DNA from: an uncultured Opitutaceae bacterium
GTDB taxonomy: Bacteria; Verrucomicrobiota; Verrucomicrobiia; Opitutales; Opitutaceae
Direction: 5' to 3'
Length of the DNA: 9,918 bases
Assembly (NCBI GenBank): GCA_903885525.1
Contig: CAISJA010000039.1
Coordinates: 1 to 9,918 of the forward strand
Both the position numbers and the translations under genes were made by a program. This document shows positions 1 to 5,751 of the stretch, piece by piece; position 1 is the first letter of the stretch; each line of letters opens with the position of its first letter. The notes under the pieces were generated by a model that worked only from the letters and a program-made list of their open reading frames with translations, was not told the origin of the DNA and did not search any database.

Positions 1-185
1 ATCAGGGCATAGACACTCACGATCCAGCCGTAAGCATGCGATCCTTCCGTCATGTCGCCCCCGCGCATCTGGACGATCAGCCTGGGCAGCACGGGGATGA
101 GCAGTCCCATACCGACAATCGACAGCACGAGCGTGACAAAGATGAACCCCAGGGCCGGCGTACGGCCGGTGGATGGCGTGGACAT
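1..185 (-). CDS. MFS transporter, TetA/DHA1-like (partial, N-terminus only)
   Basis: Only the first 61 codons are inside the window; the gene runs off the left edge. The protein starts MSTPSTGRTP and continues directly into a hydrophobic helix (about residues 11-32) ending in GMGLLIPVLPRLI. That is the end of TM1 in DHA1-type drug:H+ antiporters of the TCR/Tet group, where a G-GL-PVLP motif is typical. A short polar loop (about 39-51) follows, then the start of TM2 with AYGWIVSVYAL. The ATG at 185 is the only start before an in-frame TAG nine bases further upstream, so the start is fairly secure. A GGAG lies about 15 nt upstream, rather far for a ribosome binding site. The expected role is proton-driven efflux of a small molecule across the inner membrane; the substrate cannot be told from this fragment. 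It lies 180 bp downstream of the DUF1684 gene on the same strand. Confidence 0.8.
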   Translation of the reverse strand, partial: MSTPSTGRTPALGFIFVTLVLSIVGMGLLIPVLPRLIVQMRGGDMTEGSHAYGWIVSVYAL

Positions 186-365
186 GCGGGCAGGCTATTG
201 CTCCGGGCCTCGGCGGCAAGCCGCGAGCACCCAGAAAAGGGTCCGCCGCCGGGAGCCACCGGGCCGGACTTCCGCCCCCTCACCAGACCCAAGCGCCGCC
301 CCCGGCGCGCTCTGAAAGCGGCCGCAGTGGAGTTGAATGCCCCCCATCCTGTCCGCAGGACCCAT

Positions 366-1286
366 TCAGTGTGATTCGCCCGGGTAGTTTTTCTCACCGG
401 CCCGGACCGGGAAGGGCAGGCGGTTTTCCTTCGGCGGCAGCGGGCAGGTGGCAAAGGGCGTGAAGGCACAGGGCGGGTTTTGGGCGCGGTTGAAATCGAG
501 CACCACTTTGCCGTCCTTGGCCCGCTCGGCGTATAGGAACCGGGAGGCTCCGTAGGTTTCCGAGCCGCTGGTAGCATCGGCCAGGATGAAGAACAGGGGC
601 TCCGTCTCGCCTTCGTCCACCGGCATCAGTTCATAGGTTTTGCCCTCGTGCGCAAACACAGCCTTGCCCGGAACCGGCATGGTGGAGGTCTGCCCGAGCA
701 CGTTGGTGATCCTGATTTCGTGCGCGGGCGAATAGGGCACCCAGCTGGCCTCGATCCGCCAGGCCGGATCAACCGGGTACCAGTCCAAACCGGCGAAATG
801 CCGCCGCCGGGGTGATTCGGTGTCCTTGACCCGGAGGCCCAGCTTGTCCCCGCGCTTGATCACAAAAAAACTTATCGTCCCCTCGCGCACCAGACTGGGC
901 TTGCCTTCTCCATAGGTGAGATTCACCGGGCCGGTCAGCAGCTGACCGTCGACTTCCAGCCGGGCAGACCCATCGGGAGCCAGCGTGACAGCTCCGCTCG
1001 CGGCCAGCGACACCTTCCCCAAATGGGCGGGTCCGGCCGCAAATTGGATAAAATTGCCCTTGGCTGAGCCCACTGTGTTTTCTCCCGCCTGCAGCCAATG
1101 GAGGCCGATCAGCGACAGCCAGCCGTCCGGAGAAGTCAGCCGGGCGGCGCGATCAGCGCGCCAGGCCTCTGTGGCCGCTACATAATCCTCTGCATTTGAA
1201 ATGGGGGCAGGCAGACTCATGGAAAGCAGAAAAAAGCCCAAGCAGATGGCCGGCGATTGTTGGGCAAAAATGCGAAAACCATGCAT
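366..1286 (-). CDS. Secreted DUF1684 family protein
   Basis: A protein of 306 residues from the chosen start. The first ~32 residues form a signal peptide: a short basic n-region (MHGFRIF), a hydrophobic core (ICLGFFLLSMSL) and a likely cleavage site after SNA, so the mature protein should be exported. The rest matches DUF1684. There is an N-terminal W-R--R segment leading to GWLSLIGLHWLQAGEN, and near the C-terminus GASRFLYAE, LDFNRAQNPPCAF, then TPFATCPLPPKENRLP and AGEK, with two conserved Cys. The function of this family is not established and none is assigned. The frame is open to a TTG at 1307, but the ATG at 1286 is preferred: it has an AGGA three bases upstream and gives a normal signal peptide. 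It is divergent from accB, and the MFS gene follows on the same strand. Confidence 0.9.
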   Translation of the reverse strand: MHGFRIFAQQSPAICLGFFLLSMSLPAPISNAEDYVAATEAWRADRAARLTSPDGWLSLIGLHWLQAGENTVGSAKGNFIQFAAGPAHLGKVSLAASGAVTLAPDGSARLEVDGQLLTGPVNLTYGEGKPSLVREGTISFFVIKRGDKLGLRVKDTESPRRRHFAGLDWYPVDPAWRIEASWVPYSPAHEIRITNVLGQTSTMPVPGKAVFAHEGKTYELMPVDEGETEPLFFILADATSGSETYGASRFLYAERAKDGKVVLDFNRAQNPPCAFTPFATCPLPPKENRLPFPVRAGEKNYPGESH

Positions 1287-1336
1287 GATTCCTGCAAAAT
1301 ATCGCAATCAGGCACAAAATAAAGATGGTTTAACCT

Positions 1337-1364
1337 AATTTAGTGAAAGGCGGATTTTTGTGAA
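1337..1364 (-). promoter_or_regulatory. Candidate sigma70-type promoter for the DUF1684 gene
   Basis: On the minus strand TTCACA (1364-1359, five of six matches to TTGACA) is followed after 16 bp by TAAATT (1342-1337, four of six matches to TATAAT). Transcription would begin near 1330, about 40 nt before the ATG at 1286. Found by eye only; the AT-rich spacer makes chance matches likely. Confidence 0.35.
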
Positions 1365-1500
1365 CTGCTGGCGAATAACCCTAGGCTGCCGGCCCATATC
1401 GCTTTCGCACTCCGACACTCTCCCAGCCTTGAAAAGGCATGGTAATGGAGCAGTAGCAGAAAATTTCATCCAATAATAAGCCATAGAAAAAAATGAATTT

Positions 1501-1525
1501 TACATTTTTTTACTTCTAAAATGTG
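1501..1525 (+). other. AT-rich hairpin in the accB leader (upstream hairpin)
   Basis: ACATTTT (1502-1508) is the exact inverse complement of AAAATGT (1518-1524), with a 9-nt loop. A T-G wobble (1501/1525) may add one pair. The stem is almost all A-T and weak alone. Its interest comes from its position, ten bases before the stronger hairpin at 1535-1570. Confidence 0.4.
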
Positions 1526-1534
1526 CTGAGCGAA

Positions 1535-1570
1535 TTCAAAAATTGAAATCCCTGTGGATTTCTTTTTGAA
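1535..1570 (+). promoter_or_regulatory. Long bulged hairpin in the accB leader, attenuator-like
   Basis: An inner stem GAAATCC (1545-1551) / GGATTTC (1556-1562) closes a CTGT loop and is followed at once by TTTTT, the form of an intrinsic terminator. The stem continues outward after a two-base TT bulge (1543-1544): TTCAAAAA (1535-1542) pairs exactly with TTTTTGAA (1563-1570). This gives 15 base pairs in total. The same left arm can instead fold on itself as TTCAA / TTGAA (1535-1539 / 1543-1547, AAA loop), which excludes the inner stem. It lies 54 nt upstream of the accB start. Since the flanking genes are divergent there is no gene whose 3' end it would terminate, so a role in the acc leader is more likely than a plain terminator. 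The pairing is seen directly; the function is inferred. Confidence 0.5.
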
Positions 1571-1624
1571 CGGTTGAGCATATTTGGTCTCTAACCCATT
1601 TCCTAACCAAACCAAGGCACACCG

Positions 1625-2089
1625 TTGGATCTCAAACAAATTAAGCAGATCGTCGACCTGATGACCCGTTCCGACCTCACCGATTTTGAAATCGAGGAGG
1701 AGGGTCTGAAGATCAAAATCAAACGCGGTTCTAACGAAGGGCCCACCAATGCTGGATCGGCTCATCCCTTTGTGATGCTGCCCGCCAAGGGTGAGGCGGC
1801 TCCTGCAACGGCCACTCCAGCCGCCCCGGCAGTGAGCGACGACACCGGTTTCCTCTTTGTGAAGTCTCCCATGGTAGGAACCTTCTACCGCTCCCCGTCG
1901 CCGGAAAATCCGTCCTTCGTCGATGTCGGCAGCAAGGTCGAGGAAAAGGCCGTGGTCTGCATCATCGAAGCCATGAAGATCATGAACGAGATCCAGGCCG
2001 AAGTGAAGGGCACCGTGGTCGAGGTGCTGGTCGAGAACGGTCAGCCGGTCGAGTACGGCCAGCGCCTGTTCAAGGTCAAGGCCGCCTGA
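1625..2089 (+). CDS. accB: Biotin carboxyl carrier protein of acetyl-CoA carboxylase
   Basis: A 154-residue cytosolic protein that carries the carboxybiotin group between biotin carboxylase and the carboxyltransferase of acetyl-CoA carboxylase. The N-terminal segment (1-35, MDLKQIKQIVDLM) is the family's subunit-contact helix. Residues 40-75 are an Ala/Pro-rich flexible linker. The biotinyl domain (about 78-154) contains SPMVGTFYRSPSPE and the biotinylation motif EAMKIMNEI, with the acceptor lysine at residue 118; GTVVEVLVENGQPVEYGQ completes the fold. The start is TTG: an in-frame TAA lies at 1604-1606 with no ATG or GTG between, the N-terminus matches the family from this codon, and an AAGG sits seven bases upstream. 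Length is normal. accC follows after 62 nt on the same strand, the usual accBC pairing. Confidence 0.97.
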   Translation: MDLKQIKQIVDLMTRSDLTDFEIEEEGLKIKIKRGSNEGPTNAGSAHPFVMLPAKGEAAPATATPAAPAVSDDTGFLFVKSPMVGTFYRSPSPENPSFVDVGSKVEEKAVVCIIEAMKIMNEIQAEVKGTVVEVLVENGQPVEYGQRLFKVKAA

Positions 2090-2111
2090 TCGCCCCACCA
2101 CCCCTCTCCAT

Positions 2112-2137
2112 GGCCGGGCAGGTTTTCCTGTCCGGCC
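2112..2137 (+). other. Intercistronic hairpin between accB and accC
   Basis: GGCCGGGCAGG (2112-2122) and CCTGTCCGGCC (2127-2137) form an 11-bp stem with one G-T wobble (2118/2131) and a TTTT loop. No T-tract follows, so it is not a standard intrinsic terminator. It ends 14 nt before the accC ATG, in the stretch where a ribosome would bind, and no clear Shine-Dalgarno sequence is seen there. It could tune accC translation or protect an mRNA end; either is inference. Confidence 0.5.
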
Positions 2138-2151
2138 CGATTGCTTAAACC

Positions 2152-3513
2152 ATGATTCAGAAGATCCTTATCGCCAATCGCGGTGAAATCGCCCTGCGGG
2201 TCATCCGCGCCTGTCGCGAACTCGGCATCAAGACCCTCGCAGTCTACTCCGAAGCCGATGTCCAGTCCCTGCATGTCCAGCTGGCGGACGAAGCCATCTG
2301 CATCGGCGGACCGAAAAGCTCCGACAGTTACCTGCGGGCGGACCGGATCATTTCGGCCGCCGAAATTGCTGACGTCGACGCCATCCACCCGGGCTATGGC
2401 TTCCTCTCCGAGAACGCGAAATTCGCCGAGCAGTGCGAATCGTGCAACATCAAGTTTATCGGCCCCAAGTCCAAAAGCATCAGGATCATGGGCGACAAGT
2501 CCATCGCCAAGGATACCGTGCGCAAGGCCGGCGTTCCCACAGTGCCCGGCTCCGATGGCCCGGTGGAAACCGAAGCGGAGGCGGTCAAGGTCGCCCGCAA
2601 GGTCGGTTATCCGGTGATCATCAAGGCGGTGGCCGGCGGCGGCGGCCGGGGCATGCGGATCGCCCACAACGACGTCTCGTTTGCCAAGGAATACCACGTC
2701 GCCCGCGCCGAGGCTGAAAAAGCCTTTGGCAACGGGGCGGTTTACATCGAGCGTTACATCCAGAACCCCCGCCACATCGAATTTCAGATCCTCGCCGATT
2801 CCCACGGCCATGTGGTGCACCTCGGCGAGCGCGACTGCTCCGTCCAGCGCCGGCACCAAAAGCTGATCGAGGAATCCCCCTCGCCCTTCCTGACGGCCGA
2901 CCTGCGCAAGAAGATGGGCAAGGTGGCGGTGAAGGCCGCCGAAGCCGCCGAGTATCAGAACGCCGGCACCATTGAATTCCTCGTCGATCCGAAGGGTAAT
3001 TATTATTTCATCGAAATGAACACCCGGATCCAGGTCGAGCATCCCGTGACTGAAGAGGTCACCGGCATCGACCTGATCAAGGAGCAGATCAAGGTGGCCA
3101 ACGGCGAAAAATTGTCTTTCGACCAGAGCGACATCACCTTCACCAAGCACGCCATCGAGTGCCGCATCAATGCCGAGGATCCGGCCCGCAATTTCGCCCC
3201 CTCCCCCGGCACCATCAGCCTCTACTACGCCCCGGGCGGCCATGGCGTCCGCGTCGACTCCCACGTCTACAGTGGGTATACCATCCCGTCGTACTACGAC
3301 AGCATGATCGGCAAGCTCATCTGCTACGGCCCGACCCGCAAGGTGGCGTTACAACGTTCCTACCGCGCCCTGAGCGAGTATCTGGTCCGCGGGATCAAGA
3401 CCACCATCCCACTCCATAAGGCGATCATGAGCGACCCGACGTTCATCGAGGGCAAGGCGACCACCGCCTACATGGAGGATTTCATGTCCCGGACCCCCGT
3501 GGACCTGTTCTGA
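2152..3513 (+). CDS. accC: Biotin carboxylase subunit of acetyl-CoA carboxylase
   Basis: A 453-residue ATP-grasp enzyme that carboxylates the biotin on AccB using ATP and bicarbonate, the first half-reaction of malonyl-CoA synthesis. The N-terminal domain (1-~115) opens with QKILIANRGEIALRVIRAC and includes HPGYGFLSEN. The ATP-grasp part carries the lid loop GGGGRGMR (162-169), Lys116 in MGDK and Lys158 in IIKAV. Also present are His208 in NPRHIE, Lys237 in RRHQKLIEE, Glu275, and the metal/catalytic block FIEMNTRIQVEHPVTE with Glu288, Asn290 and Arg292. The C-terminal domain runs from about 330 and includes the conserved HAIECRINAEDP. Residue numbering sits within one of the E. coli enzyme. 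All key residues are present and length is normal. No strong ribosome binding site precedes the ATG; a hairpin ends 14 nt before it. Confidence 0.98.
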   Translation: MIQKILIANRGEIALRVIRACRELGIKTLAVYSEADVQSLHVQLADEAICIGGPKSSDSYLRADRIISAAEIADVDAIHPGYGFLSENAKFAEQCESCNIKFIGPKSKSIRIMGDKSIAKDTVRKAGVPTVPGSDGPVETEAEAVKVARKVGYPVIIKAVAGGGGRGMRIAHNDVSFAKEYHVARAEAEKAFGNGAVYIERYIQNPRHIEFQILADSHGHVVHLGERDCSVQRRHQKLIEESPSPFLTADLRKKMGKVAVKAAEAAEYQNAGTIEFLVDPKGNYYFIEMNTRIQVEHPVTEEVTGIDLIKEQIKVANGEKLSFDQSDITFTKHAIECRINAEDPARNFAPSPGTISLYYAPGGHGVRVDSHVYSGYTIPSYYDSMIGKLICYGPTRKVALQRSYRALSEYLVRGIKTTIPLHKAIMSDPTFIEGKATTAYMEDFMSRTPVDLF

Positions 3514-3559
3514 GTGGTGGTCTGGGCGATTCTCCCCGCCCGCCGGCCTGCCCGCTTGG

Positions 3560-4438
3560 CTAGGCGCCGGGCCTCACCAGCAGCAGATCGGCCCATTCGC
3601 CCATCTCGCGGGTTTCCCACCGCCAGCCCGGTGCCGCGGCGGCAAAGCCATCGCGCACCTGGGGCAGCTCGCGCGCTAGGATGCCGCTCAGGACGAGCCA
3701 GCCGCCGGGCACCACGGCTCCAAGCAGTTCCCCGGAGAAACGCAGCAGCACGTCCGACTGGATGTTCGCCATCACCAACTCAGCCGGCCGGCCGGCCAGT
3801 CCGGTCACCAGATCCCCGGTGAAAAACTCCACCCGTCCGGCGAGGTCGTTGAGCGCCGCATTTTCCCGGCTGACCTCGACCGCCACGGGATCATTGTCGA
3901 AAGCGGCCGGGCGGGGGAAACCAAGTCGGGCGGCAGACAAGGCGAGGATGCCTGAGCCGCAGCCGGCATCGAGCACCCGGCCGGCCAGACCGCGCTCGCC
4001 CGCGAACTGCACCAGCCGCTCCACCACCAGCCGGGTGGTCTCGTGGTTGCCCGTCCCGAAAGCCATCCCGGGATCGAGCCACAGCACCTGATGGCCGGCG
4101 GGCAGCCGGAACGTCTCCCGTTCCCACACCGGCACCCAGTGGAGCGGACCGAACTGCCACGCCTTGAAGTGCGCCCGGTAACTCTCCTTCCAATCGGCGT
4201 CCGGCAGCTCGTGCAGCTCGGCGGCAGTGGCCTGCCACTCCGGATCAAGCCGCGCGGACAGCGCCGTCCAGGCTGATTTCGCCTCCGCCTCATCAGTAAA
4301 ATAACCCGTCAGCCAGGCCCGTCCCGAGGGCTTGTCTTCCAGGACCATCAGCCGCTGTTCCTCGGCTTCGCCCAGCAAATCCTCGATCGCCGGGCCGGCC
4401 CCGGGGGCGACTTCCACTTTCAGTTCGATGACAGGCAT
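3560..4438 (-). CDS. prmA: Ribosomal protein L11 methyltransferase
   Basis: A 292-residue SAM-dependent enzyme that trimethylates lysines and the N-terminus of ribosomal protein L11. The N-terminal L11-recognition domain (1-~75, MPVIELKVEV) is joined by a linker with DADWKESYRAHFK to the Rossmann-type methyltransferase domain. That domain has LDPGMAFGTGNHETT (121-135), the SAM-binding loop VLDAGCGSGILALSA (155-169), the acidic FDNDP (180-184), and the catalytic-type NIQSDVLL (225-232). The frame extends upstream to a TTG at 4489, but the ATG at 4438 aligns with the family N-terminus and gives normal length. Upstream there is only a weak GGCGGA. It converges with accC, whose stop is 46 nt from this stop; the spacer holds no clear bidirectional terminator. 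It lies 120 nt downstream of purN. Confidence 0.96.
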   Translation of the reverse strand: MPVIELKVEVAPGAGPAIEDLLGEAEEQRLMVLEDKPSGRAWLTGYFTDEAEAKSAWTALSARLDPEWQATAAELHELPDADWKESYRAHFKAWQFGPLHWVPVWERETFRLPAGHQVLWLDPGMAFGTGNHETTRLVVERLVQFAGERGLAGRVLDAGCGSGILALSAARLGFPRPAAFDNDPVAVEVSRENAALNDLAGRVEFFTGDLVTGLAGRPAELVMANIQSDVLLRFSGELLGAVVPGGWLVLSGILARELPQVRDGFAAAAPGWRWETREMGEWADLLLVRPGA

Positions 4439-4500
4439 GGGCTGAATCCGCCGGTTTTGCCAGTGCGCATCAAGACTAATGGCAACCAAGTGCAGAAAAC

Positions 4501-4540
4501 CCGCTCCGGCACCTGCCGGGTCAGGCTGTGACGGCCTGGC
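4501..4540 (-). terminator. Tandem hairpins between purN and prmA, possible weak terminator
   Basis: Just after the purN stop, the minus strand reads two small hairpins. The first is GCCAGGC / GCCTGAC (4540-4534 and 4526-4520, 7-nt loop, one wobble). The second is CCGGC / GCCGG (4519-4515 and 4510-4506, AGGT loop), followed shortly by AGCGGGTTTT. The T-run is short and displaced, so termination may be partial and prmA may still be read through. Confidence 0.25.
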
Positions 4541-4558
4541 CCGCCGGCTCCGGAGTAT

Positions 4559-5170
4559 TCATCCGGGCGGGCTGGTGGGCGCTCGTGGTTGATCCATCCG
4601 CCCTTCGCTCAGCCGGGCGATGACGGCCGGCAGCAGGGCGTGCTCCGCAGCGTGGACGCGCCCGCCGAGCGTTTCGAGGGTGTCGTCCGGCCGCACCGGC
4701 ACCGGAGTCTGGTCGATGATCCGGCCGGCATCGACTTCGAGCGCGACGTAGTGGACGGTACAACCGGTGACCTTCACCCCGGCGCGCAGCGCCTGGCCGA
4801 TGCCGTCCAGGCCGGGGAATTGCGGGAGCAAACTCGGGTGCAGGTTGATGATCCGGCCGGCGAAGGCCTGCAAAAAACCGGGCTTGAGCACGCGCATGAA
4901 CCCGGCGAGCACCACCAGGTCGGGCCGAGCGGCCTGCACCGCCGCGATGAAACGCGCCTCGCCCGGCCCCTCCAGTTTGGTCCGGAAGGGTGCCGGATCG
5001 ACAAATTCCGCCGGCACGCCGAAGCGCGGACCGAGGGCGAGAATGCCCGCCCCGGGCTGGTCTGAAAAAATCCCCTCCACCCGCGCCGGCCCGAGCCGGC
5101 CCTCCTGCTGGGCCAGCAAAATGGCTTCGGCGTTGCTGCCGCGGCCGGATCCGAGGATGACCAGGCGCAT
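4559..5170 (-). CDS. purN: Phosphoribosylglycinamide formyltransferase (GAR transformylase)
   Basis: A 203-residue enzyme that transfers the formyl group of 10-formyl-tetrahydrofolate to glycinamide ribonucleotide, the third step of purine synthesis. The phosphate-binding loop LGSGRGSNAEAI lies at residues 6-17. The folate-site strand is LVVLAGFMRVL (85-95). The active-site block INLHPSLLPQFPGLDGI contains the catalytic Asn109 and His111, and the catalytic Asp147 lies in TVHYVALEVDAGRII. The C-terminal tail after ~190 is rich in Pro and Arg and not conserved. The ATG at 5170 is two bases past the stop of the upstream gene and has a strong GGAGG seven bases upstream inside that gene, so start and co-transcription are well supported. 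No purH or other purine gene accompanies it here. Confidence 0.97.
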   Translation of the reverse strand: MRLVILGSGRGSNAEAILLAQQEGRLGPARVEGIFSDQPGAGILALGPRFGVPAEFVDPAPFRTKLEGPGEARFIAAVQAARPDLVVLAGFMRVLKPGFLQAFAGRIINLHPSLLPQFPGLDGIGQALRAGVKVTGCTVHYVALEVDAGRIIDQTPVPVRPDDTLETLGGRVHAAEHALLPAVIARLSEGRMDQPRAPTSPPG

Positions 5171-5172
5171 GG

Positions 5173-5682
5173 TCAGACCTCCCCCGCCGCTTGGATCCGG
5201 GCGATGAGGCCCGTGGTGCTGAACCCGGGCAGAAAAGGCAGGAACTCGATGCGCGCGCCCACGGCCTGCAGCGCCTCGCGCTCCTCGGGGTTCAGTTTTT
5301 CCAGCGTGTAGTCGCCGGCCTTGGCATAGACGTCCGGCTGGAGGGCGCGGATCTCCCCGGCCAGCCGCTGGCCGGCAAAAACCACCACCCCGTCCACACA
5401 GGCGAGGGCGGCGAGGGCGAAGGCGCGCTCGGCCTCGCCCTGCACCGGGCGCAGCGGTCCCTTGAGCTGCTGCACGCTGCGGTCGGAGTTGAGCGCGATG
5501 AACAGGGCGTCGCCCCGCGTCCGCGCCTGCTGCAGGTAGGAGAGGTGGCCGGTGTGCAGGAGGTCGAAGACCCCGTTGGTCAGCACGAGCTGCTTTCCGT
5601 CCCGCCGCAGTGCGGCACGGGCCTCCACCGCCTGGGCCAGGGTGAAGAGTTTGGGATTATGCAACGCAACCACGGATGGCAC
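5173..5682 (-). CDS. rfaE2: D-glycero-beta-D-manno-heptose 1-phosphate adenylyltransferase (HldC/RfaE2 type)
   Basis: A cytidylyltransferase-fold enzyme of about 169 residues that makes ADP-heptose from heptose-1-phosphate and ATP for the lipopolysaccharide inner core. Visible motifs are the nucleotide-binding TNGVFDLLHTGH (HxGH at 43-46), LNSDRSV--LKGPLRPV (64-80), KAGDYTLE (121-128), and the C-terminal FLPGFSTTGLI typical of RfaE domain II. The kinase domain of the bifunctional HldE is absent, so a separate HldA-type kinase would be needed. The start is uncertain: GTG 5682, GTG 5673 and TTG 5664 are all in frame, none has a clear Shine-Dalgarno sequence, and the first codons overlap a CACGGAT tandem repeat. 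Family similarity begins around NPKLF (residues 9-13). It lies 69 nt after dnaJ and 2 nt before purN. Confidence 0.93.
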   Translation of the reverse strand: MPSVVALHNPKLFTLAQAVEARAALRRDGKQLVLTNGVFDLLHTGHLSYLQQARTRGDALFIALNSDRSVQQLKGPLRPVQGEAERAFALAALACVDGVVVFAGQRLAGEIRALQPDVYAKAGDYTLEKLNPEEREALQAVGARIEFLPFLPGFSTTGLIARIQAAGEV

Positions 5683-5688
5683 GGATAG
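5671..5688. repeat. 9-bp tandem repeat CACGGATGG / CACGGATAG, possible remnant of a dispersed repeat
   Basis: Two adjacent 9-bp units (5671-5679 and 5680-5688, one mismatch) sit over the start of the rfaE2-type gene. A GC-rich hairpin, CCGGG / CCCGG (5690-5694 / 5698-5702), follows immediately. The tandem is seen directly. From memory, intergenic repeats built on 'ACCACGGAT..CACGGAT' are scattered in many Verrucomicrobiota and Planctomycetota genomes; that this is one of them is inference. Confidence 0.45.
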
Positions 5689-5751
5689 ACCGGGAGGCCC
5701 GGCATGGAAAGGTTTTTGTCCGGCACCGGCACCCTGCGGCGGGCGCGCGGC

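Larger units (their letters stand above)
1308..1624. other. Divergent intergenic spacer between DUF1684 gene and accB, AT-rich leader
   Basis: This 317-bp spacer holds no protein gene I can support. The half next to DUF1684 has mixed composition and carries that gene's candidate promoter. From about 1455 to 1612 it becomes strikingly AT-rich against a GC-rich background and should contain the accB promoter and 5' leader. The best -10-like hexamers on the plus strand are AATAAT (1472-1477) and TAAAAT (1517-1522), neither with a convincing -35. Two hairpins occupy the leader (1501-1525 and 1535-1570, listed separately). A further TTTGGT (1583-1588) can pair with ACCAAA (1606-1611), close to the ribosome binding site. 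Confidence 0.6.

Noticed and set aside
209..360. Small hairpins in the DUF1684-MFS spacer (around 209-226 and 347-360) as terminators
   Set aside because: Stems are only four to five base pairs and neither is followed by a T-run on the minus strand, so no termination can be supported.
77..577. Minus-strand 166-codon frame spanning the MFS/DUF1684 spacer
   Set aside because: It overlaps two genes with real family signatures, has no motif of its own and is Pro/Arg-rich as expected for out-of-frame GC-rich DNA.
1439..1456. Five-codon frame MVMEQ in the accB spacer
   Set aside because: It has an upstream AAGG but is too short and featureless to be separated from chance.
2041..3264. Minus-strand open frame of 407 codons opposite accC
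   Set aside because: It shows no recognisable family and is a mirror of the high-GC third-position pattern of accC, which carries all catalytic residues.
3514..3559. Bidirectional terminator between convergent accC and prmA
   Set aside because: Only a five-base-pair GGGCG/CGCCC stem (3524-3541) is present, with no T-tract on either strand. A terminator may exist in another form but is not visible.
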